Assembly: GCA_965199915.1 (NCBI GenBank)
Contig: OZ241348.1
Coordinates: 2,170,001 to 2,234,000 of the forward strand
Origin: VXYL01 sp965199915
Lineage (GTDB): Bacteria; Pseudomonadota; Gammaproteobacteria; Pseudomonadales; Azotimanducaceae
Direction: 5' to 3'
DNA length: 64,000 nt
The notes beneath the pieces were generated by a model. It did no database searches, was not told the DNA's origin, and was given only the letters and a program-made list of their open reading frames with translations. A program made the position numbers and the translations under genes. Position 1 is the stretch's first letter. Each line of letters opens with the position of its first letter. Of this stretch, positions 1 through 8,023 are shown one piece after another.

Positions 1-1
1 C

Positions 2-352
2 GAGCGGTGCGCCAGAGGCAACCCCTCGCAGGAAAGAGCCCTCAGCCGGGGAGCGCGAGGGGGCAACCCCTCGCATAAAAGAGCCCCAGCTCAAGACAAG
101 GCCGCCGGCTTCGTTGTCAACCAATACATGAGCGCGTGGGAGCTTGAGGTGGTGTACGACGAGCCGATGTTGCGGGCGGCGTTGGAAGCCGCCGGTTTTG
201 GCGATGCGACGAGGCGCGACCTCGTCGAGAGCGACGAGGCGGCCCTGCGCGGCTTGGCGAACGAGAAGCGGATGCCGGCGGGCCTGCTTCGGTTGGAGTC
301 GCTGACCGTGGAAGCCACCAAACCGACCCGCGCGCCCGGTGGTTCGGCGTAG
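2..352 (+). CDS. C-terminal fragment of a second methyltransferase-like protein (runs off the left edge)
   Basis: The frame is open from the window edge to a TAG at 350-352, so this is the end of a gene that starts outside. Its last 60 residues align by eye with the end of the methyltransferase that follows: both have a Y-D-x-x-x-L-x-x-x-L-x-x-A-G-F stretch, then GLANE(K/S)RMP and a closing T-K-P. It is therefore probably a paralogue that arose by tandem duplication. The N-terminal visible part (residues about 6-35) is low complexity and is encoded by a 45-bp tandem repeat, which does not look like methyltransferase sequence. Either the gene was expanded by the repeat or it is a remnant. The first ATG in the frame is at 128. 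The frame overlaps the next gene by 14 bases. Confidence 0.5.
   Translation, partial: ERCARGNPSQERALSRGARGGNPSHKRAPAQDKAAGFVVNQYMSAWELEVVYDEPMLRAALEAAGFGDATRRDLVESDEAALRGLANEKRMPAGLLRLESLTVEATKPTRAPGGSA
17..105 (+). repeat. 45-bp tandem repeat, two copies, with a hairpin
   Basis: The string GGCAACCCCTCGCA followed by a variable pair and AAAGAGCCC occurs at 18 and again at 62, a spacing of about 45 bases, so the reading frame is kept (RGNPS twice in the translation). The second copy contains a perfect hairpin, CGAGGGG (56-62) and CCCCTCG (67-73) with a 4-base loop. Confidence 0.6.
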
Positions 353-1103
353 CGTCCCCGGCGTGTTGCGATCGCTGGCGCGCCGGCTGTGGCGCGCGGA
401 CGCGCGCATTGCCCGCCGTTACTTTGCCGAGACCCGCGAGCCCAAGCTGCACCTCGGCTGCGGAAACCACCTGCTCGCCGGTTGGTTGAACACCGATCGG
501 TGGCCGCGTTGCGCAAACGTTGCGCGCTTGGACGCCTCTCGACCCTTTCCCTTGCCGGGCGACCGCTTCGCCTGCGTCTACAGCGAATACATGCTCGCCT
601 CGCTTTCCTTGTCCGAGGCGCGGATCATGCTGCGCGAGTGCCACCGGGTGCTTGCGCCGGGCGGCAAGCTGCGTGTCGCCACCACCGATCTGGCGTTTCT
701 GATCCGCCTTTACCGATCCTTGGTCGGTGCCTGCGCAGCCGAGCGCCCGGCCTTGGAGGAGCGTTATGTGCGATGGGCCGGGGCGCGCCGCGTGGCCCTG
801 TGCGGGCACAGCCTGTGCCATGCCTCGTGGCGCGGCGCCACCGCGCCGGTGATGGCTGGCGTCTTCCTCAATCACCACCTGCACACCGATGTGGCGCGGT
901 TCGTCTACGATGCGTCGACGTTGAGCGAAATGCTGGCGCGCGCCGGATTCACCAACATCGCCCGGTGCGATCCGAACCGCAGCGAGTCCCCCGCCCTTTG
1001 CGGTCTCGCGAACGAGAGCCGAATGCCGGACGGCTTCTACCGCATGGAGTGTCTAACCTTGGAGGGAACCAAGCCGTCCGCCACGGGACCAGCGAACGCG
1101 TGA
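339..1103 (+). CDS. SAM-dependent class I methyltransferase
   Basis: A 254-residue protein with a GTG start. Motif I is seen as LHLGCGN near residue 35, an acidic D after the second strand, and the post-motif region ECHRVLAPGGKLRV near residue 105, which is the usual signature of the Methyltransf_11 type Rossmann fold. The C-terminal half (YDASTLSEMLARAGF, then GLANESRMP) is typical of the small methyltransferases found in polysaccharide and surface-glycan clusters. The substrate is not evident. Its neighbours (a paralogue fragment, a DCC-HTTM protein, a GT2 glycosyltransferase and ASST-like proteins) suggest it methylates a sugar or lipid intermediate of the same pathway; that is inference. 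Confidence 0.8.
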   Translation: MVRRSVPGVLRSLARRLWRADARIARRYFAETREPKLHLGCGNHLLAGWLNTDRWPRCANVARLDASRPFPLPGDRFACVYSEYMLASLSLSEARIMLRECHRVLAPGGKLRVATTDLAFLIRLYRSLVGACAAERPALEERYVRWAGARRVALCGHSLCHASWRGATAPVMAGVFLNHHLHTDVARFVYDASTLSEMLARAGFTNIARCDPNRSESPALCGLANESRMPDGFYRMECLTLEGTKPSATGPANA

Positions 1104-1188
1104 TGGTACGATTCGTGACGGGGTCCGCCGGGCCCGCCATGACGCTCTTGGCATAGTGGGACGCACATGCGACGTGGGAGAAAGCGCC

Positions 1189-3321
1189 GTGGATGACGAC
1201 AGGCACTCCTGCGGTGCCGGCGTGAAGGCGCCGGGCGCGTGGCTGGTCTACGATGGCGGGTGCCCGATCTGCAAACGCTATGTGCGGCACCTTGATGTCG
1301 ACGCCGCCGTTTGCGAACTCGCTCTGGTCAATGCGCGGGATGGCGGCGCGCTGGTCGAAGAGATCGAGGAACTCCCCCACGACCTGAACGACGGCATCGT
1401 GTTGAAGGTGGATGGGCGCTACCATGTTGGCGGCGACGCGTTCCGCATGCTTGCCCGCCTCTCGACGGCGAAAGGTCTCTTCGGGTTCGCGAACCGGCTG
1501 TTGTTCCGCTCGCGATGGTTGGCGCGCTTGGCGTATCCGCTGCTGGCCGCGGGGCGGCGCGCGCTGCTCCGGTTGCTGAACATTCCGCTGCTTGGAGAAC
1601 GCGCCGCGCCGCGGGGGGCCGGGCGGCGAATGGCGCTCGGTTGCGGGCTTGCCGGCACCCTGCTTGCCAGCTGGTTGCTGATCGCCTACGGCTGGGTGCC
1701 CTTGCTCTTGGAATCCGGGTATCGTCAAGAGGGTGCCCTGCTGAGCGACCTCTTCGCGGGCCGCAGGGACAATCCGTTCGAGCATTATCTGGGCCGCTGG
1801 CACGAAGTGGCGCGGCTGGGCACGTTCTGGTGCGTGGTCATCGCAGTCGGCGGTTTGTGTTGGCGACGCGTTTGGTCATGGGTCCCGTGGTTTTTCGAGC
1901 GCTTCGTTGGCGCCGCTACGCCCGCAACGCTTGGCGCGATCCGCGCATGGACATGCGCCATCTTGTGCTACCACACGCTCTTTCACTACGGTTTGGCGGG
2001 CACGGCTCTTCTGCCCGAGGTGATGATGCGGCCAATGGGCGTGATGGATTGGCTGCGCTGGCTGCCCTTCTACGACGCCTTCCTCGCGGACCCGTTGGCG
2101 TTGCGGGCGTTTCAGTACGCCACGGCCTTGCTTCTGCTGCTCGGCGCCGTCGGCCTCGGCACCCGGGTCGTCGTGCCGCTGGCGGCGATTTGCTACCTCG
2201 TCGTGGCCGGGATCGAGCGGCAGTTTTCGTTCTTCAACCACGGCGGCATTATTCCGTGGTACGTCTTGGCGGTGCTCTGCTGCACCCGTTGCGATCGCGG
2301 GTTTTCGCTGGACCGGCTTTGGCGGCGCGCGCGCGGCCGAACCGTCTTGCCGGCGGTTCCGCTCGCGGAGTTCGGTTGGGCGCGCTATGCCGTGTGGACC
2401 ACCGTTGCAGCGGTCTATCTGATGGCGGGGTTGAGCAAACTGTACGGCACGGGCCTGGGCTGGGTCTCCGCGGACAACATGCGCGCCCATCTGCTGCGTC
2501 CACTTCTGAAGTTGCCGTACAACGACGATGGAATGTTGTTCTCCGTCTTGCAGGCGCCGGATCTGTTGTTTGTGCTGCTGGGCGCTGCGACGCTGTGTAC
2601 GCAGTTGGCTTTCGGTTTCGTGCTCGTGTCGCGAATGGCGCGGCTGGCGTTGCCGGCGGCGATGATCCTCGTCCACATTGGCATCTGGTGCCTGATGGAC
2701 ATCGACTTCATCGACCTGATGCTGCTGTTGCTCGTGTTCTACGACTGGCGGGCTTTGCGCTTGGCGGTTCGACAACGGTTGCCGGCACGCGCCCGGCCGC
2801 TTGGCGCGCCCGCCTCTTCCCCGTCGGAAGATCGGGCGGCGCGCGTCCACCGGCGTGGCGCGATCACGACGCTGGCCATCGCGGCCACCGCGGCTTCCGT
2901 CTGGATCGCGCAAGTGACTTTCTATCCGCTCTCGTCGATACCCCTGTTCATCGTCCCGGAATCCCCGACCGGCATCGTCCAATACGAGAGGGTCGTCGCG
3001 CACTACGAGGACGGCACGAGCGGAGAACCGCCGCTCGACGAGTGGTTCGGTTCGATCGGCGCCTTTCGGTTCCGGCCCGTTGCGGGCGCGGCATTCAGTG
3101 GGCCGCGCGGGCGGGAGCAGGCGCGACAGTTCTTTGACGCCGCCGCGCATGCGGCGCGTTTGCAACACCACTTGCCGCGCCCCATCCGCTTCGAGGTTCA
3201 GCTTCGGCATTACGACTTCGCGCGCGACACGCACCATGCCGAACGGGCCGAACGGGCCGAGCGAGCCGAGCGGGGCGCACGGGGCGTCATCGTCGATCGG
3301 TACGTTCATGTTGTGCCGTAA
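1189..3321 (+). CDS. DCC thiol-disulfide oxidoreductase domain fused to an HTTM membrane protein
   Basis: About 710 residues if the GTG at 1189 is used; it has a GGAGA seven bases upstream. The frame also allows a GTG at 1156. The first 110 residues are a DCC/DUF393 domain with the DGGCPICKRY motif (a CxxC redox pair). After two hydrophobic segments comes a multi-pass region matching the HTTM family (relatives of vitamin K-dependent gamma-carboxylase): GAIRAWTC, then CYHTLFHYG, a FNHGGIIPWY loop and further helices. A last helix near residue 570 is followed by about 120 soluble residues ending in a 9-bp repeat-coded AER run. HTTM proteins are membrane enzymes of largely unknown substrate. A DCC domain on the same chain suggests redox coupling. 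The stop overlaps the next start by 14 bases. Confidence 0.75.
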   Translation: MDDDRHSCGAGVKAPGAWLVYDGGCPICKRYVRHLDVDAAVCELALVNARDGGALVEEIEELPHDLNDGIVLKVDGRYHVGGDAFRMLARLSTAKGLFGFANRLLFRSRWLARLAYPLLAAGRRALLRLLNIPLLGERAAPRGAGRRMALGCGLAGTLLASWLLIAYGWVPLLLESGYRQEGALLSDLFAGRRDNPFEHYLGRWHEVARLGTFWCVVIAVGGLCWRRVWSWVPWFFERFVGAATPATLGAIRAWTCAILCYHTLFHYGLAGTALLPEVMMRPMGVMDWLRWLPFYDAFLADPLALRAFQYATALLLLLGAVGLGTRVVVPLAAICYLVVAGIERQFSFFNHGGIIPWYVLAVLCCTRCDRGFSLDRLWRRARGRTVLPAVPLAEFGWARYAVWTTVAAVYLMAGLSKLYGTGLGWVSADNMRAHLLRPLLKLPYNDDGMLFSVLQAPDLLFVLLGAATLCTQLAFGFVLVSRMARLALPAAMILVHIGIWCLMDIDFIDLMLLLLVFYDWRALRLAVRQRLPARARPLGAPASSPSEDRAARVHRRGAITTLAIAATAASVWIAQVTFYPLSSIPLFIVPESPTGIVQYERVVAHYEDGTSGEPPLDEWFGSIGAFRFRPVAGAAFSGPRGREQARQFFDAAAHAARLQHHLPRPIRFEVQLRHYDFARDTHHAERAERAERAERGARGVIVDRYVHVVP
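3238..3273 (+). repeat. 9-bp in-frame microsatellite, four copies
   Basis: GCCGAACGG is repeated four times (the last two copies carry A-to-G or C-to-A changes), coding an A-E-R run near the C terminus of the DCC-HTTM protein. It is a candidate site for length variation that keeps the frame. Confidence 0.7.
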
Positions 3322-4852
3322 AACGGTGAACACACTTCAATGTGCGCCGCGCCGATGGTGGATCGCGGGAGTGTTCCTGTTACTCGCCGCGGCGTTCGTG
3401 GCGACCTTCTTTGCCGGCATGCATGTCCACCAGTCCCGCTCTTTTCCGTTTCCTCAACTACGCGGCGCCTACAAGACGCTGATGGTCAATCTCGGCGACT
3501 TCGACACAGGCGGCGGCTTGGACGTTGGTTCCGCCCAGTGCGCTCCCGTGCGCGAGAGTCTTCGGTACATGCTTGGCGTGGACTTCCGCATGCCCGAATT
3601 GAAGTGCCCCGCGGCGGGCGTCGCGCGTGGCGACGCGGCGGTGGCGCGCGTCCGGTTTTTCGCGGACGACGAACTTGCGGATCCGGTGCTGGTGAAGGGA
3701 GAAGTCGGAACATTTCTCGACTATTGCCCTGATCCGTGGGGCTGTCTTGCGGTGGGATACTCGCGTTCCGGTTCTGTCAGCCACGCATGGCCATTTCGTC
3801 CGCAAGAGATTGGCGAGGCGAACATCGCATCCGAAACCGACTATCCCTACGAACACCCCGCGGGGTGGCGTTTTTCGCACGACATAGCTTGGTACAACCT
3901 CTCGCCGTATCCCAGTGGCGATTTGCTGGTTGTGCTCCAATTCCAAAGCAGCCACCCCGCCGGAGGAGGGGTGGCGCGGGTGGGCCCCGATGGGGAGCCG
4001 CGCTGGTACCGCAAAGACTACAGCCACCACTGGCCCCATGTGGTCGGCGAACACTTGGCGTTGGTGCCCAGCGAGCGCCTGCGCCGCGCCCGGGTTGTCT
4101 TTGAGATCGGCGGCGGGCAGCGCGGGAGATCAATGGAAATGCAGTGCGAGCAAGGCATGATCCGCGAAGAGCAAGTCAACGCCGTCAACGGGCTCGGTGA
4201 TGTGCTGCAGGAGGTTCCGATGTTGGATGCGATCATCGAGTCGCGCCATGCTGGCAGTCTGGTGGGCGCCGACCCTTGCGACCCGGTGCATCTGAACTTC
4301 GTGCATGTGCTCGGCGAAGACGCTGGCGGGGCGCCGGGCATCGCGCCCGGCGACTGGGTGGTTTCGCTTAGGAACCTAAGCGCGTTCGGCGTTTTGGACA
4401 AGGCCGACCGGCGTCTGAAGCGGCTCGTGCGGGGCAGCTTCCACTGGCAGCACGGCGTCCGGCATCTGGAGCAAGCGCGGTTTTTGCTGTTCGACAATCT
4501 TGGCACGGACGGCGTCCACGGGCCTTCCCGGCTGCTAATGGTCGACCTCGCCACCGGCGAGGAAACCACGGTGTTCCCCACCGACGCGACCCCGGCGCAC
4601 CTGCGGGATTGGTTTGCCATGCAGCGGGGGCAGTTCGACGTTTCCGCCGACCGGCGTCGTGCGTTGCTGGCCGATCCGGCTGGCGGACGGGCAGTCGAGA
4701 TTCGTCTCTCGGACGCCAACGTGTTGAACGTGTTTCGCCAAATACACGACCTGTCGAGTCTGACCGGGTTCCCCGACGAACTGACCAAGAACGCTTGGCT
4801 CTTCCATTTCCATGGCATCCACTACGCCAACGGGGGGCAGGCGAGACGGTGA
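3308..4852 (+). CDS. Membrane-anchored arylsulfotransferase-like protein, copy 1
   Basis: 514 residues from the ATG that overlaps the upstream stop. A single N-terminal helix (FLLLAAAFVATFFAG) anchors a periplasmic domain. The body resembles the ASST/Arylsulfotran_2 beta-propeller family: a YSHHWPHVV segment near residue 240, HLNFVHVLGED, then GDWVVSLRNLSAFGVLD, then RGSFHWQHGVRHL, LLFDNLG and a closing IHDL...FHFHGIHYAN. In characterised ASST enzymes histidines in equivalent segments bind or carry the sulfuryl group; that the same residues work here is inference. Two further copies follow in the same operon. An exported-glycan or lipid sulfotransferase is the best guess; a non-catalytic propeller is the alternative. 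Confidence 0.6.
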   Translation: MLCRKTVNTLQCAPRRWWIAGVFLLLAAAFVATFFAGMHVHQSRSFPFPQLRGAYKTLMVNLGDFDTGGGLDVGSAQCAPVRESLRYMLGVDFRMPELKCPAAGVARGDAAVARVRFFADDELADPVLVKGEVGTFLDYCPDPWGCLAVGYSRSGSVSHAWPFRPQEIGEANIASETDYPYEHPAGWRFSHDIAWYNLSPYPSGDLLVVLQFQSSHPAGGGVARVGPDGEPRWYRKDYSHHWPHVVGEHLALVPSERLRRARVVFEIGGGQRGRSMEMQCEQGMIREEQVNAVNGLGDVLQEVPMLDAIIESRHAGSLVGADPCDPVHLNFVHVLGEDAGGAPGIAPGDWVVSLRNLSAFGVLDKADRRLKRLVRGSFHWQHGVRHLEQARFLLFDNLGTDGVHGPSRLLMVDLATGEETTVFPTDATPAHLRDWFAMQRGQFDVSADRRRALLADPAGGRAVEIRLSDANVLNVFRQIHDLSSLTGFPDELTKNAWLFHFHGIHYANGGQARR

Positions 4853-4873
4853 TTGGCCCGCGCCCACATCGCG

Positions 4874-4903
4874 TTGGCCTTCCGCCCACCGGCGAAGCAT
4901 AAT
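4874..4903 (+). promoter_or_regulatory. Candidate sigma-70 promoter ahead of the glycosyltransferase
   Basis: TTGGCC (4874-4879), an 18-base spacer and CATAAT (4898-4903) lie in the only gap of the cluster, 30 bases before the GTG start. This is a pattern match only. Confidence 0.3.
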
Positions 4904-4932
4904 GGCGCGGTCGTTTCGAGGGCGAACGAACG

Positions 4933-6447
4933 GTGACCCCCCCACATCCGCCACCGGCCTGCGTGCGCTACAACAACTGGCGCGAAGTGGCCGTGGCGCC
5001 ATTGGAGACCTTCGCGCCGCGCTTGCCGGTCAGCGTCGTCATCCCCAGCTACCAGACGCCTGCGGAGACCTTGGCGAGAACCTTGGCGGGGCTTGAGAGG
5101 CAAATCTACCCGCGAGATCTGTTCGAGGTGGTGATCGTGGACGACGGCACCGAACCGCCGCTCGTCCGGCCGTCTTCAACGTCTCTGAACCTAAGGGTGG
5201 TGCGTCAGGATCGGCGCGAATTCGGGTTGGCGAGGGCGCGCAACACCGGCGCCCGAGCGGCGGCTCACGACATCCTGCTCTTTCTCGACAGCGACATTCT
5301 GGTGGAGGAGAATTGGATTGCGGCCCATGCCCGGTGGCATCACGCCGTATCCGACACCCTCACGGTGGGATTTCGCGCCCATGTGGCGGCGAATAGGATC
5401 GATGCCGACACGATCAGACACCGGCCGGGATCCTTGCTGGACCTGCTGGCGGGCCGACCCGTGGACGACACGCCGGAGATCGAAGAACACTTGGCCGAAA
5501 CGGATGATCTCGCGTCACGCGCCGACGATCCGTTCCGGGTGGTCATGGGTGCGAACTTGGGTATCGGCAAAGGCTTCTTCGAGCGTCTAGGCGGCATGGA
5601 CGAGTCCTTTGTGCGGTGGGGCTTGGAGGACAACGAATTTGGCTATCGAGCGTATGTGCATGGCGGTTTGTTGGTGCCCGTTCGAGATGCCTGCGCTTGG
5701 CACCAAGGTCGCTGGAACGAGGGACGGGAGGCCAAGCGGCGCAGCGCGCGCATCCAAACCGCCAAAGCGGCACACCTCATCGCCCACTGGCGCTACCGCG
5801 GCGATCAACCCGGCCGGCAGTTCCGCGTGCCTCAGTTCGTGGTGAGCATCAATGGTCGGGACAGCCCCACCAACCAGTTGACCGATGCGGTCGCGACCAT
5901 TCTGGCGGGCACCACACACGACTTGGTGGTGCGCGTTGAACCGGACCGGCGCGACCAAGAGGAGCGGCTGGCGCAACTGCGCGAAGCGTTCGGGCCCGAT
6001 CCCCGTGTGCGCGTCGCCCCGATTTGCTCCCCCTTGGACCAATTTCCTTCGTCGCCGTTTCACATCACGCTTCCAGCGCGCCCCTGTGCCAAAGACCTGG
6101 TGCGCCGTCTGCGCGCGCAACTCGGCGATGCGGTTGCCGCAACCGGCACCCTCGCGGACGGAGGCACGGTGTCCATCATTCGCACTTGGGCGCTCCATCG
6201 GGCGCGGCGCACTGGGCAAGAGCCCGCCGCGTTCGGAGACGCGCGAACGATTTCCGCCAGGGCGTTGAGACAGATTCGGTCCGCGCCGCGATCAGAGGCG
6301 AGAACCTTCGCAAATGCGCAACGCGCCCTCGCGGGGCGCGCCTGCGCGCGAGTTTTCCGGCGCATCCGTCCACTCCGATCCGCGTGGTTTTTCTTGCGGC
6401 GGGCGTCCGCCGCGGCAAGGCGGAAGGGCCGGGCGGTTGAGACCTGA
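4933..6447 (+). CDS. Family 2 glycosyltransferase with a galactosyltransferase-type C region
   Basis: 504 residues from GTG. The GT-A core is clear: SVVIPSYQTP near residue 36, VVIVDDGTEPP near 65, GLARARNTGA, and the metal-binding LFLDSDILVEENW near 115. Residues about 222-245 (GGMDESFVRWGLEDNEFGYR) match the Glyco_transf_7C signature of galactosyl/N-acetylgalactosaminyl transferases, including chondroitin-synthase-like enzymes. The last 150 residues are basic and carry no recognised domain. It uses a nucleotide sugar in the cytoplasm. It lies between two ASST-like genes on the same strand and overlaps the second by 11 bases, so all are likely co-expressed and act on the same product. Confidence 0.85.
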   Translation: MTPPHPPPACVRYNNWREVAVAPLETFAPRLPVSVVIPSYQTPAETLARTLAGLERQIYPRDLFEVVIVDDGTEPPLVRPSSTSLNLRVVRQDRREFGLARARNTGARAAAHDILLFLDSDILVEENWIAAHARWHHAVSDTLTVGFRAHVAANRIDADTIRHRPGSLLDLLAGRPVDDTPEIEEHLAETDDLASRADDPFRVVMGANLGIGKGFFERLGGMDESFVRWGLEDNEFGYRAYVHGGLLVPVRDACAWHQGRWNEGREAKRRSARIQTAKAAHLIAHWRYRGDQPGRQFRVPQFVVSINGRDSPTNQLTDAVATILAGTTHDLVVRVEPDRRDQEERLAQLREAFGPDPRVRVAPICSPLDQFPSSPFHITLPARPCAKDLVRRLRAQLGDAVAATGTLADGGTVSIIRTWALHRARRTGQEPAAFGDARTISARALRQIRSAPRSEARTFANAQRALAGRACARVFRRIRPLRSAWFFLRRASAAARRKGRAVET

Positions 6448-8023
6448 ACGCGACAGCGACACCGCCAAGGGGCAGGCCCACACGGTCGGCAAGTGGGCTT
6501 GGCGGCTTGCGCTGTTCCTGATCGCTGTCGCGGTGGCTCTCGCCACCTTCTTCGCCGGCCTGCACATCCATCAAGTCCGCGTCTTTCCCTACCAATTGCT
6601 GGCAAAGGCCCACAAGACGCTGATCGTCAATGCCGTCAATGCGGGCCTCTGGAACGCCGGCGGCCCGGGCTTCCGTGCCGCGCAGTGCGCTCCGTCGCCA
6701 TCGGATTCCCAACCCGCCAAGGCTGATACGCAGGTCGGTCGACTTTCCAAGGACTTGGGTTTGCACCAGTTGCTGTGCCCGGCGCGCAAGGACGCGGCGG
6801 CAGCGCGCGTCGAGTTCGTCGCGGAGGGCGGGCTCACCGATCCGATTCTAGTGAAGGGAGAGTTCGGGACGTTTCTCGACCACTGTCCGGGGCCGGCGGG
6901 CTGTCTAGCCGTGGAATACGCGCGTTCCGGGGCGATCACCCGCGTTTGGCCGTTTCGTCCCGAGAAGATTGCACAGGCGAACATCGTCTCGGAGTCCGAC
7001 TACCCCTACGAACTTCCCGTAGGCTGGTCGATGGCGCGGAATGTACTTACCTATCACGTCTCGCTGTTTCCCGGCGGCGACCTTTTGGTTGTGTTTACCT
7101 GCACCCACAGCCACCCCGCCGCGTGCGGCGTGGCGCGCATTTCGCCCGGTGACGGGGAGCCGCGCTGGTACCGCAAGGACTACAGCCATCATTGGCCCCA
7201 TGTGGTCGACGAAGATATGGCGCTGGTGCCGGGCATGCGTCGCGGGGGAGAGGCGATTTTTCCAATCGGCCCGCAGCGGCGAAAGACACATGTGGAACTG
7301 AAGTGCGTCGAACGGGATCAAGTCAATGTCGTCAACGGGAGCGGCGATCTTTTGGAGGAGATTCCCCTGTTCGAAGCCGTTGCCGCGTCCCGCTACGCGG
7401 GGATTCTGGTGGGCGCAACCAAATGTAAGTCACCCAACCGGAGGCGCCCACTTCCACTCCACCTCAACTTCGTCCATATGCTCGGCGAGGACGCAGGAGG
7501 CGCCGCCGGCATCGCGCCAGGCGACTTGGTGGTTTCCTTGCGGAATCTAAGCGCGTTTGGCGTCTTGGACAAGGACGATCGGCGCTTGAAGCGGCTCGTG
7601 CGCGGCAGCTTTCATCGGCAGCACGGAGTGCGGCACTTGGAAAAGGCCCGTTTCATGATGTTCGACAACCTCGGCACCGACGGCACTTGGGGGCCATCTC
7701 GTCTGCTGATGGTGGATTTGGCCACCGGCGAGGAGACCACCTTGTTTCCCAACGACGCGACGCCGGCGCACCTGCGCGATTGGTTTGCAGAGATACGGGG
7801 ACAATTCGACGTGTCCACCGACCGAAGCCGCGTGTTGCTTGTGGATCCCAAAGGCGCCCGGGCTTTCGAAATTCGCTTATCAGACGGCTTGGTCTTGAAC
7901 GTGTTCCGCCAGTTGCACGACCTTCGAGGTTTCGCCGGGTTTCCCGAACGGCTGGCCCGCAGCGCTTGGCTCTTCGAGTTCCACGGCATTCACTACGCCA
8001 ACAGGTGGGGGGAGAGGCGATGA
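6437..8023 (+). CDS. Membrane-anchored arylsulfotransferase-like protein, copy 2
   Basis: About 528 residues from a TTG at 6437; no ATG or GTG lies between the glycosyltransferase stop region and the anchor helix, though the frame itself is open back to 6314. A helix (LALFLIAVAVALATFFAG) is followed by the same domain as copy 1: YSHHWPHVVDED, a long insertion-tolerant middle, HLNFVHMLGED, GDLVVSLRNLSAFGVLD, RGSFHRQHGVRHL, MMFDNLG, and the FHGIHYAN end. It differs from copy 1 mainly between the anchor and the first conserved block, and by a short basic loop before HLNFVH. The stop overlaps the start of copy 3 (ATGA). Same function assignment and doubts as copy 1. Confidence 0.6.
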   Translation: MRPERDSDTAKGQAHTVGKWAWRLALFLIAVAVALATFFAGLHIHQVRVFPYQLLAKAHKTLIVNAVNAGLWNAGGPGFRAAQCAPSPSDSQPAKADTQVGRLSKDLGLHQLLCPARKDAAAARVEFVAEGGLTDPILVKGEFGTFLDHCPGPAGCLAVEYARSGAITRVWPFRPEKIAQANIVSESDYPYELPVGWSMARNVLTYHVSLFPGGDLLVVFTCTHSHPAACGVARISPGDGEPRWYRKDYSHHWPHVVDEDMALVPGMRRGGEAIFPIGPQRRKTHVELKCVERDQVNVVNGSGDLLEEIPLFEAVAASRYAGILVGATKCKSPNRRRPLPLHLNFVHMLGEDAGGAAGIAPGDLVVSLRNLSAFGVLDKDDRRLKRLVRGSFHRQHGVRHLEKARFMMFDNLGTDGTWGPSRLLMVDLATGEETTLFPNDATPAHLRDWFAEIRGQFDVSTDRSRVLLVDPKGARAFEIRLSDGLVLNVFRQLHDLRGFAGFPERLARSAWLFEFHGIHYANRWGERR

